Of a DNA stretch of 44,631 nucleotides, positions 1-6,534 are shown piece by piece. A model generated the notes under the pieces. The model did not search any database and was not told the DNA's origin. It saw nothing but the letters and a program-made list of their open reading frames with translations. Position 1 is the first letter of the stretch, and each line of letters begins with the position of its first letter. This DNA is from Chromatiales bacterium (GTDB taxonomy: Bacteria > Pseudomonadota > Gammaproteobacteria > SZUA-152). Both the position numbers and the translations under genes were made by a program. Location of the stretch: assembly GCA_026999335.1 (NCBI GenBank), contig JALTPW010000949.1:1-44631 (forward strand), in the 5' to 3' direction.

Positions 1-33
1 CTCGACGGACTGTAACAGCCAGTCCTGGCCGCC

Positions 34-168
34 TTATACCGTGGCCATGTAACTGGCAATCAGGATTTTGATCGGTACTACGGCCAGCAGACTGACCAGA
101 TAAGGGGACTTACCACTGATCTACCAGATCATGGTAACCACTGATAAAGAGAGGATTAGACTGATCAT
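34..168 (-). pseudogene. Small hydrophobic membrane peptide, interrupted by an in-frame TAG
   Basis: The start codon overlaps the TGA of the methyltransferase gene upstream (ATGA), as in coupled phage genes. The frame reads MISLILSLSVVTMIW, then TAG at 121-123, then continues without interruption through a second hydrophobic stretch (about ISGKSPYLVSLLAVVPIK) to a TAA at 34-36. Joined, it would be a 44-residue peptide with two membrane segments. It could instead be a 15-residue peptide followed by non-coding sequence. Function unknown. Confidence 0.35.
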
Positions 169-953
169 AGTTGTTCGATATAGTTTTGTGTTTCTGCCCT
201 TACACGGTCCCAATACGTTTTATCCACGTAAAAAAAGTTTGCGTTGTTGTTCATGTGCCGTGTCCAGATCGGATTTATTGTAACCACAAATCGTTGCCGT
301 GTTGGATGGTGCATTGTTTCTTGTTTTTGGATAAAGACATCATCAAACCCTGCCTTGGCAAGCCAACTGGCAACGCATGATTCAGTAGGCCAATTATGAT
401 CAGTGATCGTTAACGCGCCTGTATAATGTCCACAGTCCAACGACAACGGGATCAAACGCTTACCAGGCAAAACCTGTGTTTCCAAGAACATGATCCCGTG
501 GCATACTTTGTGACAAGCTACTAATGACTGTATTGGATTTTGCAGATGGTAAAGCAAACCAAAATTAAAGATCACGTCCCACATCCTGCCGGTATTTGGC
601 AGTTCATAAACCGACATTTCCATAAACTCAACATTACTATCTAAGTTTGCGTGGTGAAACTTAAACACTTCGCATTTATCCTGTTGCTCAAGTTCCTTGA
701 TCTGATCAGGCGCACCACGTGGTCCCCAGTCATACTTGTCATAAGTACACACGTCAATCGCCGTTACTTGATCCGCACCGCCATACTGCTCTGACCAAAA
801 AGCAAAAAAACCGTCATTGGTAGCAATATCAAGGACACTAAAACCTTTTAGATCATTATTTCCAAGATCAAAAAAATTTAAGTTTACTGAATGATCCAGC
901 TTTCCGTCCCATACAGTGCCGTCAGGGTAAGTAATTTTATGGTGAAAATACAT
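165..953 (-). CDS. Class I SAM-dependent methyltransferase
   Basis: A 262-residue protein with a Rossmann-type methyltransferase core. Motif I is LDIATNDGFF at residues 41-50 (SAM binding), followed by the acidic end of strand 2 (TAIDV, 64-68) and FNFGLLYHLQNP near 129-140, typical of small-molecule, tRNA or lipid/sugar methyltransferases of the Methyltransf_11/CmoB-like type. It has no NPPY/SPPF motif, so it is not a classic DNA adenine methyltransferase. The start has a GAGGG ribosome site 7 bases upstream. Its substrate cannot be told from sequence. It belongs to the left-end cassette that is absent from the other genome junction near 39190, which makes it an accessory gene. Confidence 0.8.
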   Translation of the reverse strand: MYFHHKITYPDGTVWDGKLDHSVNLNFFDLGNNDLKGFSVLDIATNDGFFAFWSEQYGGADQVTAIDVCTYDKYDWGPRGAPDQIKELEQQDKCEVFKFHHANLDSNVEFMEMSVYELPNTGRMWDVIFNFGLLYHLQNPIQSLVACHKVCHGIMFLETQVLPGKRLIPLSLDCGHYTGALTITDHNWPTESCVASWLAKAGFDDVFIQKQETMHHPTRQRFVVTINPIWTRHMNNNANFFYVDKTYWDRVRAETQNYIEQL

Positions 954-963
954 TTGCAGGCCC

Positions 964-1062
964 TCAATAGATCGTAAGCGTTAGTAAAATGTTAAGTGCG
1001 TTGATTATAAAAAGTGCCCATAAAATACGTTTACCATATCTATCATTATCATGGAATTTCAT
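964..1062 (-). CDS. 32-residue single-pass membrane peptide
   Basis: The ATG overlaps the TGA of the preceding gene (ATGA at 1059-1062). The peptide has a charged N-terminus (MKFHDNDRYGKR) and then a hydrophobic segment of about 19 residues ending LTLTIY. Its 3' end carries the GAGGG ribosome site of the methyltransferase gene, so the two are likely co-translated. No family recognised. Overlap and coupling support it, but it is very short. Confidence 0.5.
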   Translation of the reverse strand: MKFHDNDRYGKRILWALFIINALNILLTLTIY

Positions 1063-1247
1063 TTTTGTGTACTGACTTTTTGTATGATTTTGTCAAAAGG
1101 GATTGAATAAACAAACCCACCGCACCTGATACTTGCGTGTTTTTTGTTCATGCGCACGATCTCGCCAATTGTTTCTACTGGCTTAGATGCACCTGCCACG
1201 AACTTAAATCGTACCAAGTCACCTACAGAAAAACGGTTTTCACTCAT
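1059..1247 (-). CDS. Small SH3-like hypothetical protein
   Basis: A 62-residue protein with the pattern SVGDLVRFKF...GEIVRM...IRCGGFVYSIPFDKI. This alternates short beta strands and Gly turns like small SH3/KOW-type barrels (inference only). It is the first gene after a terminator hairpin at 1286-1309, so it may have its own promoter in 1248-1285. Function unknown. Confidence 0.6.
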   Translation of the reverse strand: MSENRFSVGDLVRFKFVAGASKPVETIGEIVRMNKKHASIRCGGFVYSIPFDKIIQKVSTQK

Positions 1248-1271
1248 CTATATAACCCTGTTATTAGTATT

Positions 1272-1309
1272 GCTAAAATAAAATTTAGGGAGGGTTTTAC
1301 CCCTCCCTA
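1272..1309 (-). terminator. Rho-independent terminator
   Basis: On the minus strand TAGGGAGGG pairs with CCCTCCCTA (9 bp) around a 6-base loop at 1286-1309. A T-rich tract (AATTTTATTTT) follows. It lies just after the stop of the gene at 1320-1517 and would end or attenuate leftward transcription. Confidence 0.75.
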
Positions 1310-1319
1310 TATAGCGGCC

Positions 1320-1517
1320 TTACTTCTGGACGATATACTCAGGGTGATCGGCCAATTCACACTGAGACACCTCGAAGGCATAGCTTTCACCCGGACGGCT
1401 CACCGTTACGTAAGGTGCCTTCTCGCAGGCGGGGAAGTCCTGCCCGATAGTGCTGCCAACGTATTGATTGCCGCCCATGAAAGCAACGGCGAAGATTGCA
1501 CCAGTGATCATCTCCAT
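1320..1517 (-). CDS. Small protein with a hydrophobic N-terminus
   Basis: A 65-residue protein. The ATG at 1517 is chosen because AAGGAG lies 7 bases upstream; a longer reading to 1568 has no such site. The N-terminus (MEMITGAIFAVAFMGG) is hydrophobic and may be a membrane anchor or poor signal peptide. Two cysteines follow (FPACEK and VSQCEL), which could form a disulfide after export. Function unknown. Confidence 0.6.
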   Translation of the reverse strand: MEMITGAIFAVAFMGGNQYVGSTIGQDFPACEKAPYVTVSRPGESYAFEVSQCELADHPEYIVQK

Positions 1518-1596
1518 CTTATTTCTCCTTGCAGGGATCTCCTGCGGTTGTGTGTTGCGGGATTGCAACGCTTAAAAATATGCTCGTAGCCTATAC

Positions 1597-1809
1597 CTAA
1601 GGAGGGTTATATTTTCCACTATCATCTATGTGTTCATGTGGGATCTGTGCAATCGCGCGTTTATGCGCTTCTCCTGTCGCGATTGCTGTAGCCCTAAGCG
1701 CCTTTTTCACGGATTCAGAAATATCGTACCTTTCATTTATGGCTGCTATCGCCGATTCAGTTTCAAGATCAATCTTAGCGATAGCTTTAGCTTTTCCGTG
1801 TGTACTCAT
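1597..1809 (-). CDS. Hypothetical protein, helical
   Basis: A 70-residue Ala-rich, charged, probably all-helical protein (repeated AIA and KA patterns). No obvious Shine-Dalgarno sequence; it follows within 6 bases of the interrupted zinc-ribbon gene. Its stop is a TAG. No family recognised. Confidence 0.55.
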   Translation of the reverse strand: MSTHGKAKAIAKIDLETESAIAAINERYDISESVKKALRATAIATGEAHKRAIAQIPHEHIDDSGKYNPP

Positions 1810-1812
1810 TTT

Positions 1813-2052
1813 TTATTCCAGCGGTTCAATGCGCTCTCCTATGTCATCCAGCCTGTAAAGCGCGTCAAGAACGCAGTATTTGCAGAAATCACCAGCGTTC
1901 CGTGTTGAGTCTATACCTACCATGACCTCTATTACTAATATACCTCTTTCTCCTTCTAAGGATGACCTTAATCTTCCTATATGCGAAGAATCCTTTATTT
2001 CATTCGTTTCGAGAATTTATTCACCGCAGCAGTCACAATAACGTTTGATCAT
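1813..2052 (-). pseudogene. Zinc-ribbon protein gene interrupted by an in-frame TAA
   Basis: The ATG overlaps the stop of the secreted-protein gene (ATGA at 2049-2052). The frame begins MIKRYCDCCGE, meets TAA at 2017-2019 (codon 12), then stays open for 67 more codons in the same frame (ILETNEIKDSS ... DFCKYCVLDALYRLDD) to a TAA at 1813-1815. The N-terminal CDCC and downstream FCKYC pairs would form one four-cysteine zinc site, so the two halves belong together. Either the gene is broken here or the base call is wrong. A downstream restart at the internal ATG (IEVMVGID) would lose half the zinc site. Confidence 0.6.
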
Positions 2053-2426
2053 TTTTTCACCTCAATCACCTTCAAATAAATGTCATACATCGACAGGTAG
2101 TGGTCCAGCATCTCCCGATACTTCCCATCCCCCGGCCCCATGATCAACGCACAAGCCGGGTGCTTGCCAGTCATCAGGGCATACTATCGGGCCTGGCTAA
2201 TGCACTCCTTCCATTTCGGCGCAAAATCGAACTCCACCGCGAACCGGGCGGTAACACAATCTACTCTTCCCCCGCGCACACGTACCTCCATCTTGCCTCC
2301 CTGCGCGTTGCACCACTGAGTTTGATAGTGGCGTTCGTTGGCGGCCTGTACTGGCGTTATGTAGGACACTGCAATCAGCGATAGCGCAAAGGCAGTGCCG
2401 AGGATGGATAGCGCGATTTCTTTCAC
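2049..2426 (-). pseudogene. Secreted nuclease-fold-like protein, left copy with in-frame TAG
   Basis: Homologue of the intact gene at 39241-39618, same length and no indels. About 30 base differences are spread over 2049-2388 and most are silent, so the gene was under purifying selection. One difference turns a Trp TGG (GCC CGG TGG TAT in the right copy) into TAG at 2184-2186 here, removing the last 46 codons or so. The open reading frame otherwise continues to the shared TGA at 2049-2051. Confidence 0.75.
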
Positions 2427-2428
2427 AG

Positions 2429-2629
2429 TCATCTCCTTACAAACATAAAATGTGTTCTCGGGCTGAACATCGCTCCTAGCGATCCTTTCGTTACGTCTTT
2501 GGCAAGTCCTTTTTTGCATAGCGCTCGTAATGTTGATAGCGATTCGCCCAGGTCATAAGCGCATTTTGGAACGCTACTGAGTTTGCCAAGCGCTCTGCGT
2601 TGCGCTTTTGTCAATGCGATCTCTTTCAT
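2429..2629 (-). CDS. Small helical, possibly winged-helix protein
   Basis: A 66-residue basic protein: TKAQRRALGKLSS...AYDLGESLSTLRALCKKGLAKDV. This resembles a short MarR-like helix-turn-helix (helix, turn with SLSTLRAL as the recognition-helix candidate, then a possible wing). Starts at the ATG overlapping a 20-codon mini-ORF stop (ATGA). DNA-binding is inferred, not shown. Confidence 0.6.
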   Translation of the reverse strand: MKEIALTKAQRRALGKLSSVPKCAYDLGESLSTLRALCKKGLAKDVTKGSLGAMFSPRTHFMFVRR

Positions 2630-2688
2630 GATTGCTTCTCGGTGCAGAGAGAAACTAAGCTATGTATCAACCTTTCAAGTTTAGTCAT
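2626..2688 (-). CDS. 20-residue coupled mini-ORF
   Basis: MTKLERLIHSLVSLCTEKQS. Its start overlaps the preceding stop and its TGA overlaps the next ATG, filling an otherwise empty gap. The N-terminal MTKLER and the bases encoding it match the starts of the genes at 5504-5815 and 6020-6124, suggesting a truncated family member or a leader that couples translation. Confidence 0.4.
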   Translation of the reverse strand: MTKLERLIHSLVSLCTEKQS

Positions 2689-2896
2689 TATCATTCCCGT
2701 CAAACGTTGAGATCAGCATGGCCGCGTTGCGTATCCGCTCGTTATTCATGATTCGCGCATCCCGTCTGCCCGTGTTATATTCACTTTGCCGGAACCATGC
2801 GACGCTGTGCGGCGCATAACATCGCCAGTTCGATCCATCGCCGCCGAACTCATGCGCGGCCTTGACGGCCTCAACGATTGATCCCTTTTCAGTCAT
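2681..2896 (-). CDS. Hypothetical protein
   Basis: 71 residues from the ATG at 2896, chosen because GGAGG lies 9 bases upstream. Contains GDGSNWRCYAPHSVAWFRQSE and an acidic C-terminus (FDGNDND). Overlaps the preceding gene by 8 bases. No family recognised. Confidence 0.6.
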   Translation of the reverse strand: MTEKGSIVEAVKAAHEFGGDGSNWRCYAPHSVAWFRQSEYNTGRRDARIMNNERIRNAAMLISTFDGNDND

Positions 2897-3053
2897 TTTT
2901 TGGTGCCTCCAATTTGTTGTATCTGGCCACGGCCTCCTCAATTAACTGAGAGGCAGGCCGGTCCTGTTCACGAAGCCACCGCACAATCCACGGGGCCAGC
3001 TTGTATGACACGGCGATCTTCCGCTCGCCGGGCGGGAGCTTGGGGCGAGGCAT
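2889..3053 (-). CDS. Ribbon-helix-helix-like DNA-binding protein
   Basis: 54 residues from the ATG at 3053 (GAGGTG upstream). The order is a basic N-terminal strand (RKIAVSYKLAPWIV), helix (RWLREQD), then helix (PASQLIEEAVARYN). This matches the Arc/CopG layout: beta strand, helix A, helix B. Such small proteins usually dimerise and repress promoters. Operator unknown. Confidence 0.6.
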   Translation of the reverse strand: MPRPKLPPGERKIAVSYKLAPWIVRWLREQDRPASQLIEEAVARYNKLEAPKND

Positions 3054-3055
3054 GG

Positions 3056-3352
3056 TTACACCTCGCCATTCAGCACTTGCCACAGCGCCCACGCCTCGGG
3101 GCTGATGAATTTGGAGTATTCCAGATACCCCTTTGCCCGGCGAGCCGTGCAGGCTTCGCACTTGTGGCGCTCCGGCAACAGGTCGTAGAAGGTGGCCTTC
3201 ACGCGGTCGGCCTTCTTGCGGCGGTCGAAAGAAAACGGCTCCCGTGCGTAGCCTCGGCCTTTCAGCGGATTGGCCGGCAGGGGCGGCAGGTTGGTGATGC
3301 CGCCGTTGGCCTTGATCAGTTCAACGGCGACGGCTGCTTGTGTGGTGCTCAT
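3056..3352 (-). CDS. Hypothetical protein with CxxC motif
   Basis: 98 residues from the ATG at 3352, with GGGAGG 7 bases upstream; a longer frame to 3367 lacks this spacing. Basic middle (RRKKADRVK) followed by RHKCEACTARRAKG, a single CxxC pair that may bind metal or form a disulfide. The start overlaps the preceding stop by 4 bases. Confidence 0.6.
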   Translation of the reverse strand: MSTTQAAVAVELIKANGGITNLPPLPANPLKGRGYAREPFSFDRRKKADRVKATFYDLLPERHKCEACTARRAKGYLEYSKFISPEAWALWQVLNGEV

Positions 3353-3729
3353 AAGATGTCCTCCCAATTAGTCTTGACGAACCCCAGGTGGCGGAACACC
3401 GCCGTTTTGCGGACGTTGCCGTCCTCGTCCGTCACCTCAACGGACTCGCGGCGGCTGAACGCATAGACGGGCGTGACGTCCATGTGCCGGAGCACACGCT
3501 CCAGCTCGGGTATGAAGAAGGGTGCGCCGCCGATCATGGCGGCATCGGCCCCGGCGTCGCGGGCCATGCGGGCAACGGCGTGCGCCGTGGCGTTGAGATC
3601 GTCCGGCGTGGGGATCTCATCGAAAGTAAGCCAACGGGACAGCTCCCCCCGCTGTTCGTCGGGCAGGTCAACCACGCCCGCCTCGACTTGTTCAGGCGTG
3701 GCCTGGTGTTGGGTAAGGTTGATGATCAT
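3349..3729 (-). CDS. Conserved phage protein of the MIINLTQH type
   Basis: 126 residues from the ATG at 3729 (GGAGG 7 bases upstream). The pattern MIINLTQHQATPEQVEAG...LTFDEIP...AAMIGGAPFFIPELE...PVYAFSRRESVE is recognisable from phages and mobile elements of Gram-negative bacteria, where it is annotated as hypothetical. The conserved NLTQH start and GGAPF and SRRES motifs suggest a small alpha/beta fold with a binding site. Any link to small CRISPR-associated nucleotide-binding proteins is only a guess from the NxTxHxAT.EQ pattern. Confidence 0.65.
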   Translation of the reverse strand: MIINLTQHQATPEQVEAGVVDLPDEQRGELSRWLTFDEIPTPDDLNATAHAVARMARDAGADAAMIGGAPFFIPELERVLRHMDVTPVYAFSRRESVEVTDEDGNVRKTAVFRHLGFVKTNWEDIL

Positions 3730-4580
3730 TTCTGATCCTCCATTTTCAGTTTGCATGAATCCACATTTAGCCGGGGGCCGTCGTCAAGCTCTACCGGCAC
3801 GATCCCGTCAGTGCGGGTATAGACGACCGCACCGGCTTTGCCCTTGTATGGGCCGTCGAGGACGATCACACGGTCACCCTCCTTTGCTTCGAGGCCAGCA
3901 CGCGGCGACCAGTCCATGATGTGGTATTTGTTCATGTCGCCATAGTAGATGGCGTCGTCGCCAATCCGGCACAGCCACGCGTCGCCGCTCTCCGTCCAAA
4001 GGACGCCGTCCCAGCTAGCCGTCTTGTCGGCCGCCATAATGGGCTCTTGCCCGTCGGCGCAGATGAAGCCGAGCGAGCGGAAGGTGGAGCAGCCACCGGA
4101 ATAGCTGCCGTCAATCGAGGACGTGTGGCCCTCGTTGTGGCCGGCGATGCCGACCTGTACGACCGGCATACCCCGGCGGTCATACCACTTGGTTTCCCGC
4201 ACTTTTAGCGCGGGATTGTGCGGGTCTTTCCCGACCCGCACGGCCACCGCCCGGATGGCCGGGTCGATCTCCGGCTCCGGCTCCGGCTCCGGCTCGGGTT
4301 TGGCCTGGGCGGGCTCCGGTGCTTCGCCCAGCTCGGCGGCCAGTTCATCGACCGCCGCCGAGAAGGCCTGGTACTTGGCCTCAGCCGCGCCAGTACCGTC
4401 GCACAGGCGGTCCTCGGCGGCCTTATCTTCCAGCCGTGCCAGTACCTTACGGGCGCGGGCCAGCAGCGCAGGAGCCTCAATGGCCGCCCGCGTGACGATC
4501 CCCATGGACCGCGCACCGCGAACACTCGCGGCGGCGGCCCTGACGGCTTTGGCGCTTATTTGTGCTGCCGTCTTTTTCAT
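3726..4580 (-). CDS. Early protein with Glu-Pro linker and C-terminal KOW-like domain
   Basis: 284 residues from the ATG at 4580 (AGAGGA 7 bases upstream). An ATG at 4607 sits at the predicted transcript start and is less likely. The N-terminal 90 residues are Ala/Arg-rich and helical, followed by an EPEPEP linker (near residue 100). The C-terminal half ends in GDRVIVLDGPYKGKAGAVVY, a KOW-like barrel found in RNA-polymerase or ribosome-associated proteins. The central block (SGGCSTFRSLGF...MDWSPR) is unrecognised. First gene after a strong promoter, so probably abundant early after infection. Confidence 0.65.
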   Translation of the reverse strand: MKKTAAQISAKAVRAAAASVRGARSMGIVTRAAIEAPALLARARKVLARLEDKAAEDRLCDGTGAAEAKYQAFSAAVDELAAELGEAPEPAQAKPEPEPEPEPEIDPAIRAVAVRVGKDPHNPALKVRETKWYDRRGMPVVQVGIAGHNEGHTSSIDGSYSGGCSTFRSLGFICADGQEPIMAADKTASWDGVLWTESGDAWLCRIGDDAIYYGDMNKYHIMDWSPRAGLEAKEGDRVIVLDGPYKGKAGAVVYTRTDGIVPVELDDGPRLNVDSCKLKMEDQK

Positions 4581-4613
4581 GCCTTGTTCCTCTTGTTTGA
4601 TTGCCATGCTAAA

Positions 4614-4641
4614 AGTATATACCCTTATCTATAATTGTCAA
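4614..4641 (-). promoter_or_regulatory. Sigma70-type promoter inside the early operon
   Basis: On the minus strand TTGACA (4636-4641), a 16-base spacer and TATACT (4614-4619): perfect -35 and five of six in the -10. Transcription would start near 4607, ahead of the gene at 3726-4580. The AT-rich 4581-4681 gap contains no gene. The right copy is at 41806-41833. Confidence 0.75.
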
Positions 4642-4681
4642 TACTTTTTTGCAAATTATTAACCGCTATTTTTGTGTTGTT

Positions 4682-4879
4682 TTATTTCTTAGTGTTTTGT
4701 GTGGTTTTAGAGGCAACCGGCCACCAGCCGTCGCAGTTGTTGGGGTCCGTAGCCGGGCCGCGCTTGATGAAGAAGGACCAGGCTTGCATCGGGTCAGGGC
4801 GCGTGCCGCTGTCCAGGTGCCTGCGGCAACGCTTGCGATGCGGGCAGGTATCGAGGGCGCACATGTCATAGTCAGGCAT
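4682..4879 (-). CDS. Cysteine-rich small protein
   Basis: 65 residues from the ATG at 4879 (AGAGG upstream). DMCALDTCPHRKRCRRH provides three Cys and His residues, with a fourth Cys in NNCDGWWP. This resembles small phage zinc-binding proteins with a CxxxxCPxxxxC pattern and a C-terminal CD-aromatic motif. Overlaps its neighbour by 8 bases. Confidence 0.6.
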   Translation of the reverse strand: MPDYDMCALDTCPHRKRCRRHLDSGTRPDPMQAWSFFIKRGPATDPNNCDGWWPVASKTTQNTKK

Positions 4880-5066
4880 GGCTATCATCCTCTCTGACGC
4901 TGCTCCACCACCACCATACGCCGCAGTAGTGGCAGAACAGTCGGGCGGTCGATCCCATCCGGGTATGCCCGCACCTTGGACACTTGTCGTACTCCCACAT
5001 CGTCGTAGCGTTGCCGGGAAGGTCTGCCGTTTTGCCGTCGGGTTTTAGCTTATGGTTGCTCGACAT
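4872..5066 (-). CDS. Zinc-ribbon protein
   Basis: 64 residues. CPRCGH and FCHYCG form a classic four-cysteine zinc ribbon about 14 residues apart, followed by an unusual WWWW run and an acidic end. Overlaps the upstream gene by 22 bases. Probably binds nucleic acid or a host protein; function not known. Confidence 0.65.
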   Translation of the reverse strand: MSSNHKLKPDGKTADLPGNATTMWEYDKCPRCGHTRMGSTARLFCHYCGVWWWWSSVREDDSHA

Positions 5067-5278
5067 TCAAACGCATCCAGTATATCTGGCAGATAGGTCC
5101 ACTTGTCTGGCAAGTCATCGTAAGCAAGTGGACAATCGTCTATGTCTGTCCAGACGCCTTCTGGCCAGTATAAAAGCACTTCGGGTATGCGCATTTCCCA
5201 CACGCACAGCACCGCGATGCAACTCTGTATCTCCGGCACGTGCGGCGGTTCAGTAATTGGTTTCCAGTCGGCTTTCAT
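5045..5278 (-). CDS. DUF551-like phage protein
   Basis: 77 residues with the WKPITEPPHVPE start, a central VLLYWPEGVW strand and a DKWTYLPD end. This fits the small DUF551-type phage proteins (W..v...P......vlv.......v..W.plP). GGAGG precedes the start. Function unknown. Confidence 0.6.
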   Translation of the reverse strand: MKADWKPITEPPHVPEIQSCIAVLCVWEMRIPEVLLYWPEGVWTDIDDCPLAYDDLPDKWTYLPDILDAFECRATIS

Positions 5279-5501
5279 CCCTACCTACCTCCCTTAATGA
5301 ATTTTCCCAACCAACGGACCTTGTAATAAAGTAGTGCTTCCCCCCTATGGCCATCCACATAGAAAAGTATTCATTTTTCTTAGGTTTTTTCTCGAATCCC
5401 CGCCATTCTCCGTCTGCGTCTAAAGCTATCCAGTTAACCCAATCGGGTGCTTCGTACTCTTTTCCGTCTATTGTTACTTTCTTTATTTCTTTTTTGCTCA
5501 T
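5250..5501 (-). CDS. Hypothetical protein
   Basis: 83 residues from the ATG at 5501 (AAGGA upstream; the longer frame to 5579 runs inside the preceding gene). Lys/Glu-rich start MSKKEIKKVTIDGKEYEAPDWVNW, then aromatic-rich GEWRGFEKKPKKNEYFSMW. Two or three predicted beta hairpins. Overlaps the DUF551-like gene by 29 bases. No family recognised. Confidence 0.55.
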   Translation of the reverse strand: MSKKEIKKVTIDGKEYEAPDWVNWIALDADGEWRGFEKKPKKNEYFSMWMAIGGKHYFITRSVGWENSLREVGRDESRLETNY

Positions 5502-5503
5502 AC

Positions 5504-5815
5504 CTAGTCCTTCATAGTTACGGCAGGAATAGCCGCCCATCCACTTCCTACCTCCGTCGTGACATAAGCGACGCTGCACCAGTCGCCTACTCTTAGGCGC
5601 GGATCAAACTGCAACATAGTCACGCTACCTAAATCGCTCCCTGAGCTTAGTTCAGGCGCATCGCAGGGTGGGACGGCAACGACCAGATTTCTTGCTGCTG
5701 GCTTTGCGACTACATAGGCGCGTGGGATCACATGGCGAATTTTCTTTACCGTGTATCCCTGTTCTTCATACCACTCACGGATAGCGCGGCGGGTTGCTCG
5801 TTCAAGTTTGGTCAT
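5504..5815 (-). CDS. Hypothetical protein, MTKLER family
   Basis: 103 residues. The first 32 (MTKLERATRRAIREWYEEQG and following) form a basic helical region nearly identical to the 34-residue protein at 6020-6124. The rest (VVAVPPCDAPEL...GDWCSVAYV) is beta-rich and unique. The short paralogue looks like a truncated duplicate of this gene. Confidence 0.6.
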   Translation of the reverse strand: MTKLERATRRAIREWYEEQGYTVKKIRHVIPRAYVVAKPAARNLVVAVPPCDAPELSSGSDLGSVTMLQFDPRLRVGDWCSVAYVTTEVGSGWAAIPAVTMKD

Positions 5816-6018
5816 TATCCGTCGTCCTCATCCAGCCATCGCTCGTATGCAGATACCGCGTTTACGTGTGCTTTTTCAAACTTTTCTATGCCTCCGTTCA
5901 CCTCGCGAAACTCTCGCCATACTTGCGCTTTAACAAGGTCAGAACTCGCTTCGGCGATCCTCCTTAGCAGCGCTAGTTCAGTGCTATAGATCAGTTCCTG
6001 GTCATCGTTATCGGTCAT
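5815..6018 (-). CDS. Hypothetical helical protein
   Basis: 67 residues from the ATG at 6018 (MTDNDDQEL). The reading could extend upstream, but that would overlap the whole short MTKLER gene. Acidic and almost all helical, with no cysteine. Ends at the start of the MTKLER gene. Function unknown. Confidence 0.55.
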   Translation of the reverse strand: MTDNDDQELIYSTELALLRRIAEASSDLVKAQVWREFREVNGGIEKFEKAHVNAVSAYERWLDEDDG

Positions 6019-6019
6019 G

Positions 6020-6124
6020 TTATTTCTCGCGCGGAATCGCATGGTGGATTTTATTCGCCGTGTACACCTGCTCTTCACGCCATTCCCGGATTGCTTTTCT
6101 TGTTGCTCGTTCAAGTTTGGTCAT
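6020..6124 (-). CDS. 34-residue MTKLER paralogue
   Basis: MTKLERATRKAIREWREEQV then YTANKIHHAIPREK. About 25 of 34 residues match the N-terminus of the 103-residue protein at 5504-5815. The bases around both starts are alike, including sequence before the ATG. Either a truncated duplicate or a free-standing helical domain. Confidence 0.55.
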   Translation of the reverse strand: MTKLERATRKAIREWREEQVYTANKIHHAIPREK

Positions 6125-6311
6125 TACTCACACCTATTTGCTCCCAAACCCTGTTTGCTTCCAAATTTAGAAACCAGCGATAAAAGTTGTAGGCTAATAT
6201 ACGTTGTTTTGATGTACGCATAACCTCGTCACCGCTAGCAAACCACCAGATAGTGAAGAAGGCGCGCCAATGATCTTTATACACACAAGATTTTTTGTGC
6301 TTATTCCTCAT
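6111..6311 (-). CDS. Hypothetical basic protein
   Basis: 66 residues from the ATG at 6311 (GAGGAAAAGGGG upstream). Starts MRNKHKKSCVYKDHWRAFF and is rich in Trp, Phe and basic residues, without a clear membrane span. Overlaps both neighbours by 11-14 bases. Confidence 0.5.
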   Translation of the reverse strand: MRNKHKKSCVYKDHWRAFFTIWWFASGDEVMRTSKQRILAYNFYRWFLNLEANRVWEQIGVSNDQT

Positions 6312-6534
6312 CCCCTTTTCCTCGCTCGTCAGTGAAGTCTCCTGGCTTGCATTGCAGCTCATCACCTACTTCACGACACAGACATAGGTGTATTGTCTCT
6401 GTGCCATAAGGCTCACCAAAAGCTGGGCACCAATCTCCACACCGGTCACCGTCGCAATGAATACAGAATTGGGATTTCATTTTCCCGGCCCGTTCTAACC
6501 ATAGCCAGCCATCCTCATCGATCTTGATTTTCAT
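6301..6534 (-). CDS. IDEDG-family Cys-rich protein, copy B
   Basis: 77 residues from the ATG at 6534 (GGAGG 6 bases upstream). MKIKIDEDGWLWLERAG and RCGDWCPAFGEP match the protein at 6515-6829. Five or six cysteines and His suggest metal binding (FCIHCDGDRCGDWC). Its tail GDFTDERGKGDEE matches the tail of the gene at 6813-7109, so copies appear to have been shuffled by duplication. Confidence 0.6.
   Translation of the reverse strand: MKIKIDEDGWLWLERAGKMKSQFCIHCDGDRCGDWCPAFGEPYGTETIHLCLCREVGDELQCKPGDFTDERGKGDEE

Noticed and set aside
1..2388. Stop-codon reassignment (TAG or TAA read as amino acid)
   Set aside because: TAG and TAA end other genes cleanly, for example TAG at 1597-1599 and 31033-31035, and no suppressor tRNA was seen in the window.
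2900..3466. Long plus-strand frames opposite the early operon (also 3388-3919 and their right-end copies)
   Set aside because: They overlap well-supported minus-strand genes with ribosome sites and have no coding features of their own.
4123..4662. Plus-strand frame with GSGSGSG repeats
   Set aside because: It is the reverse reading of the EPEPEP linker of the minus-strand gene at 3726-4580.
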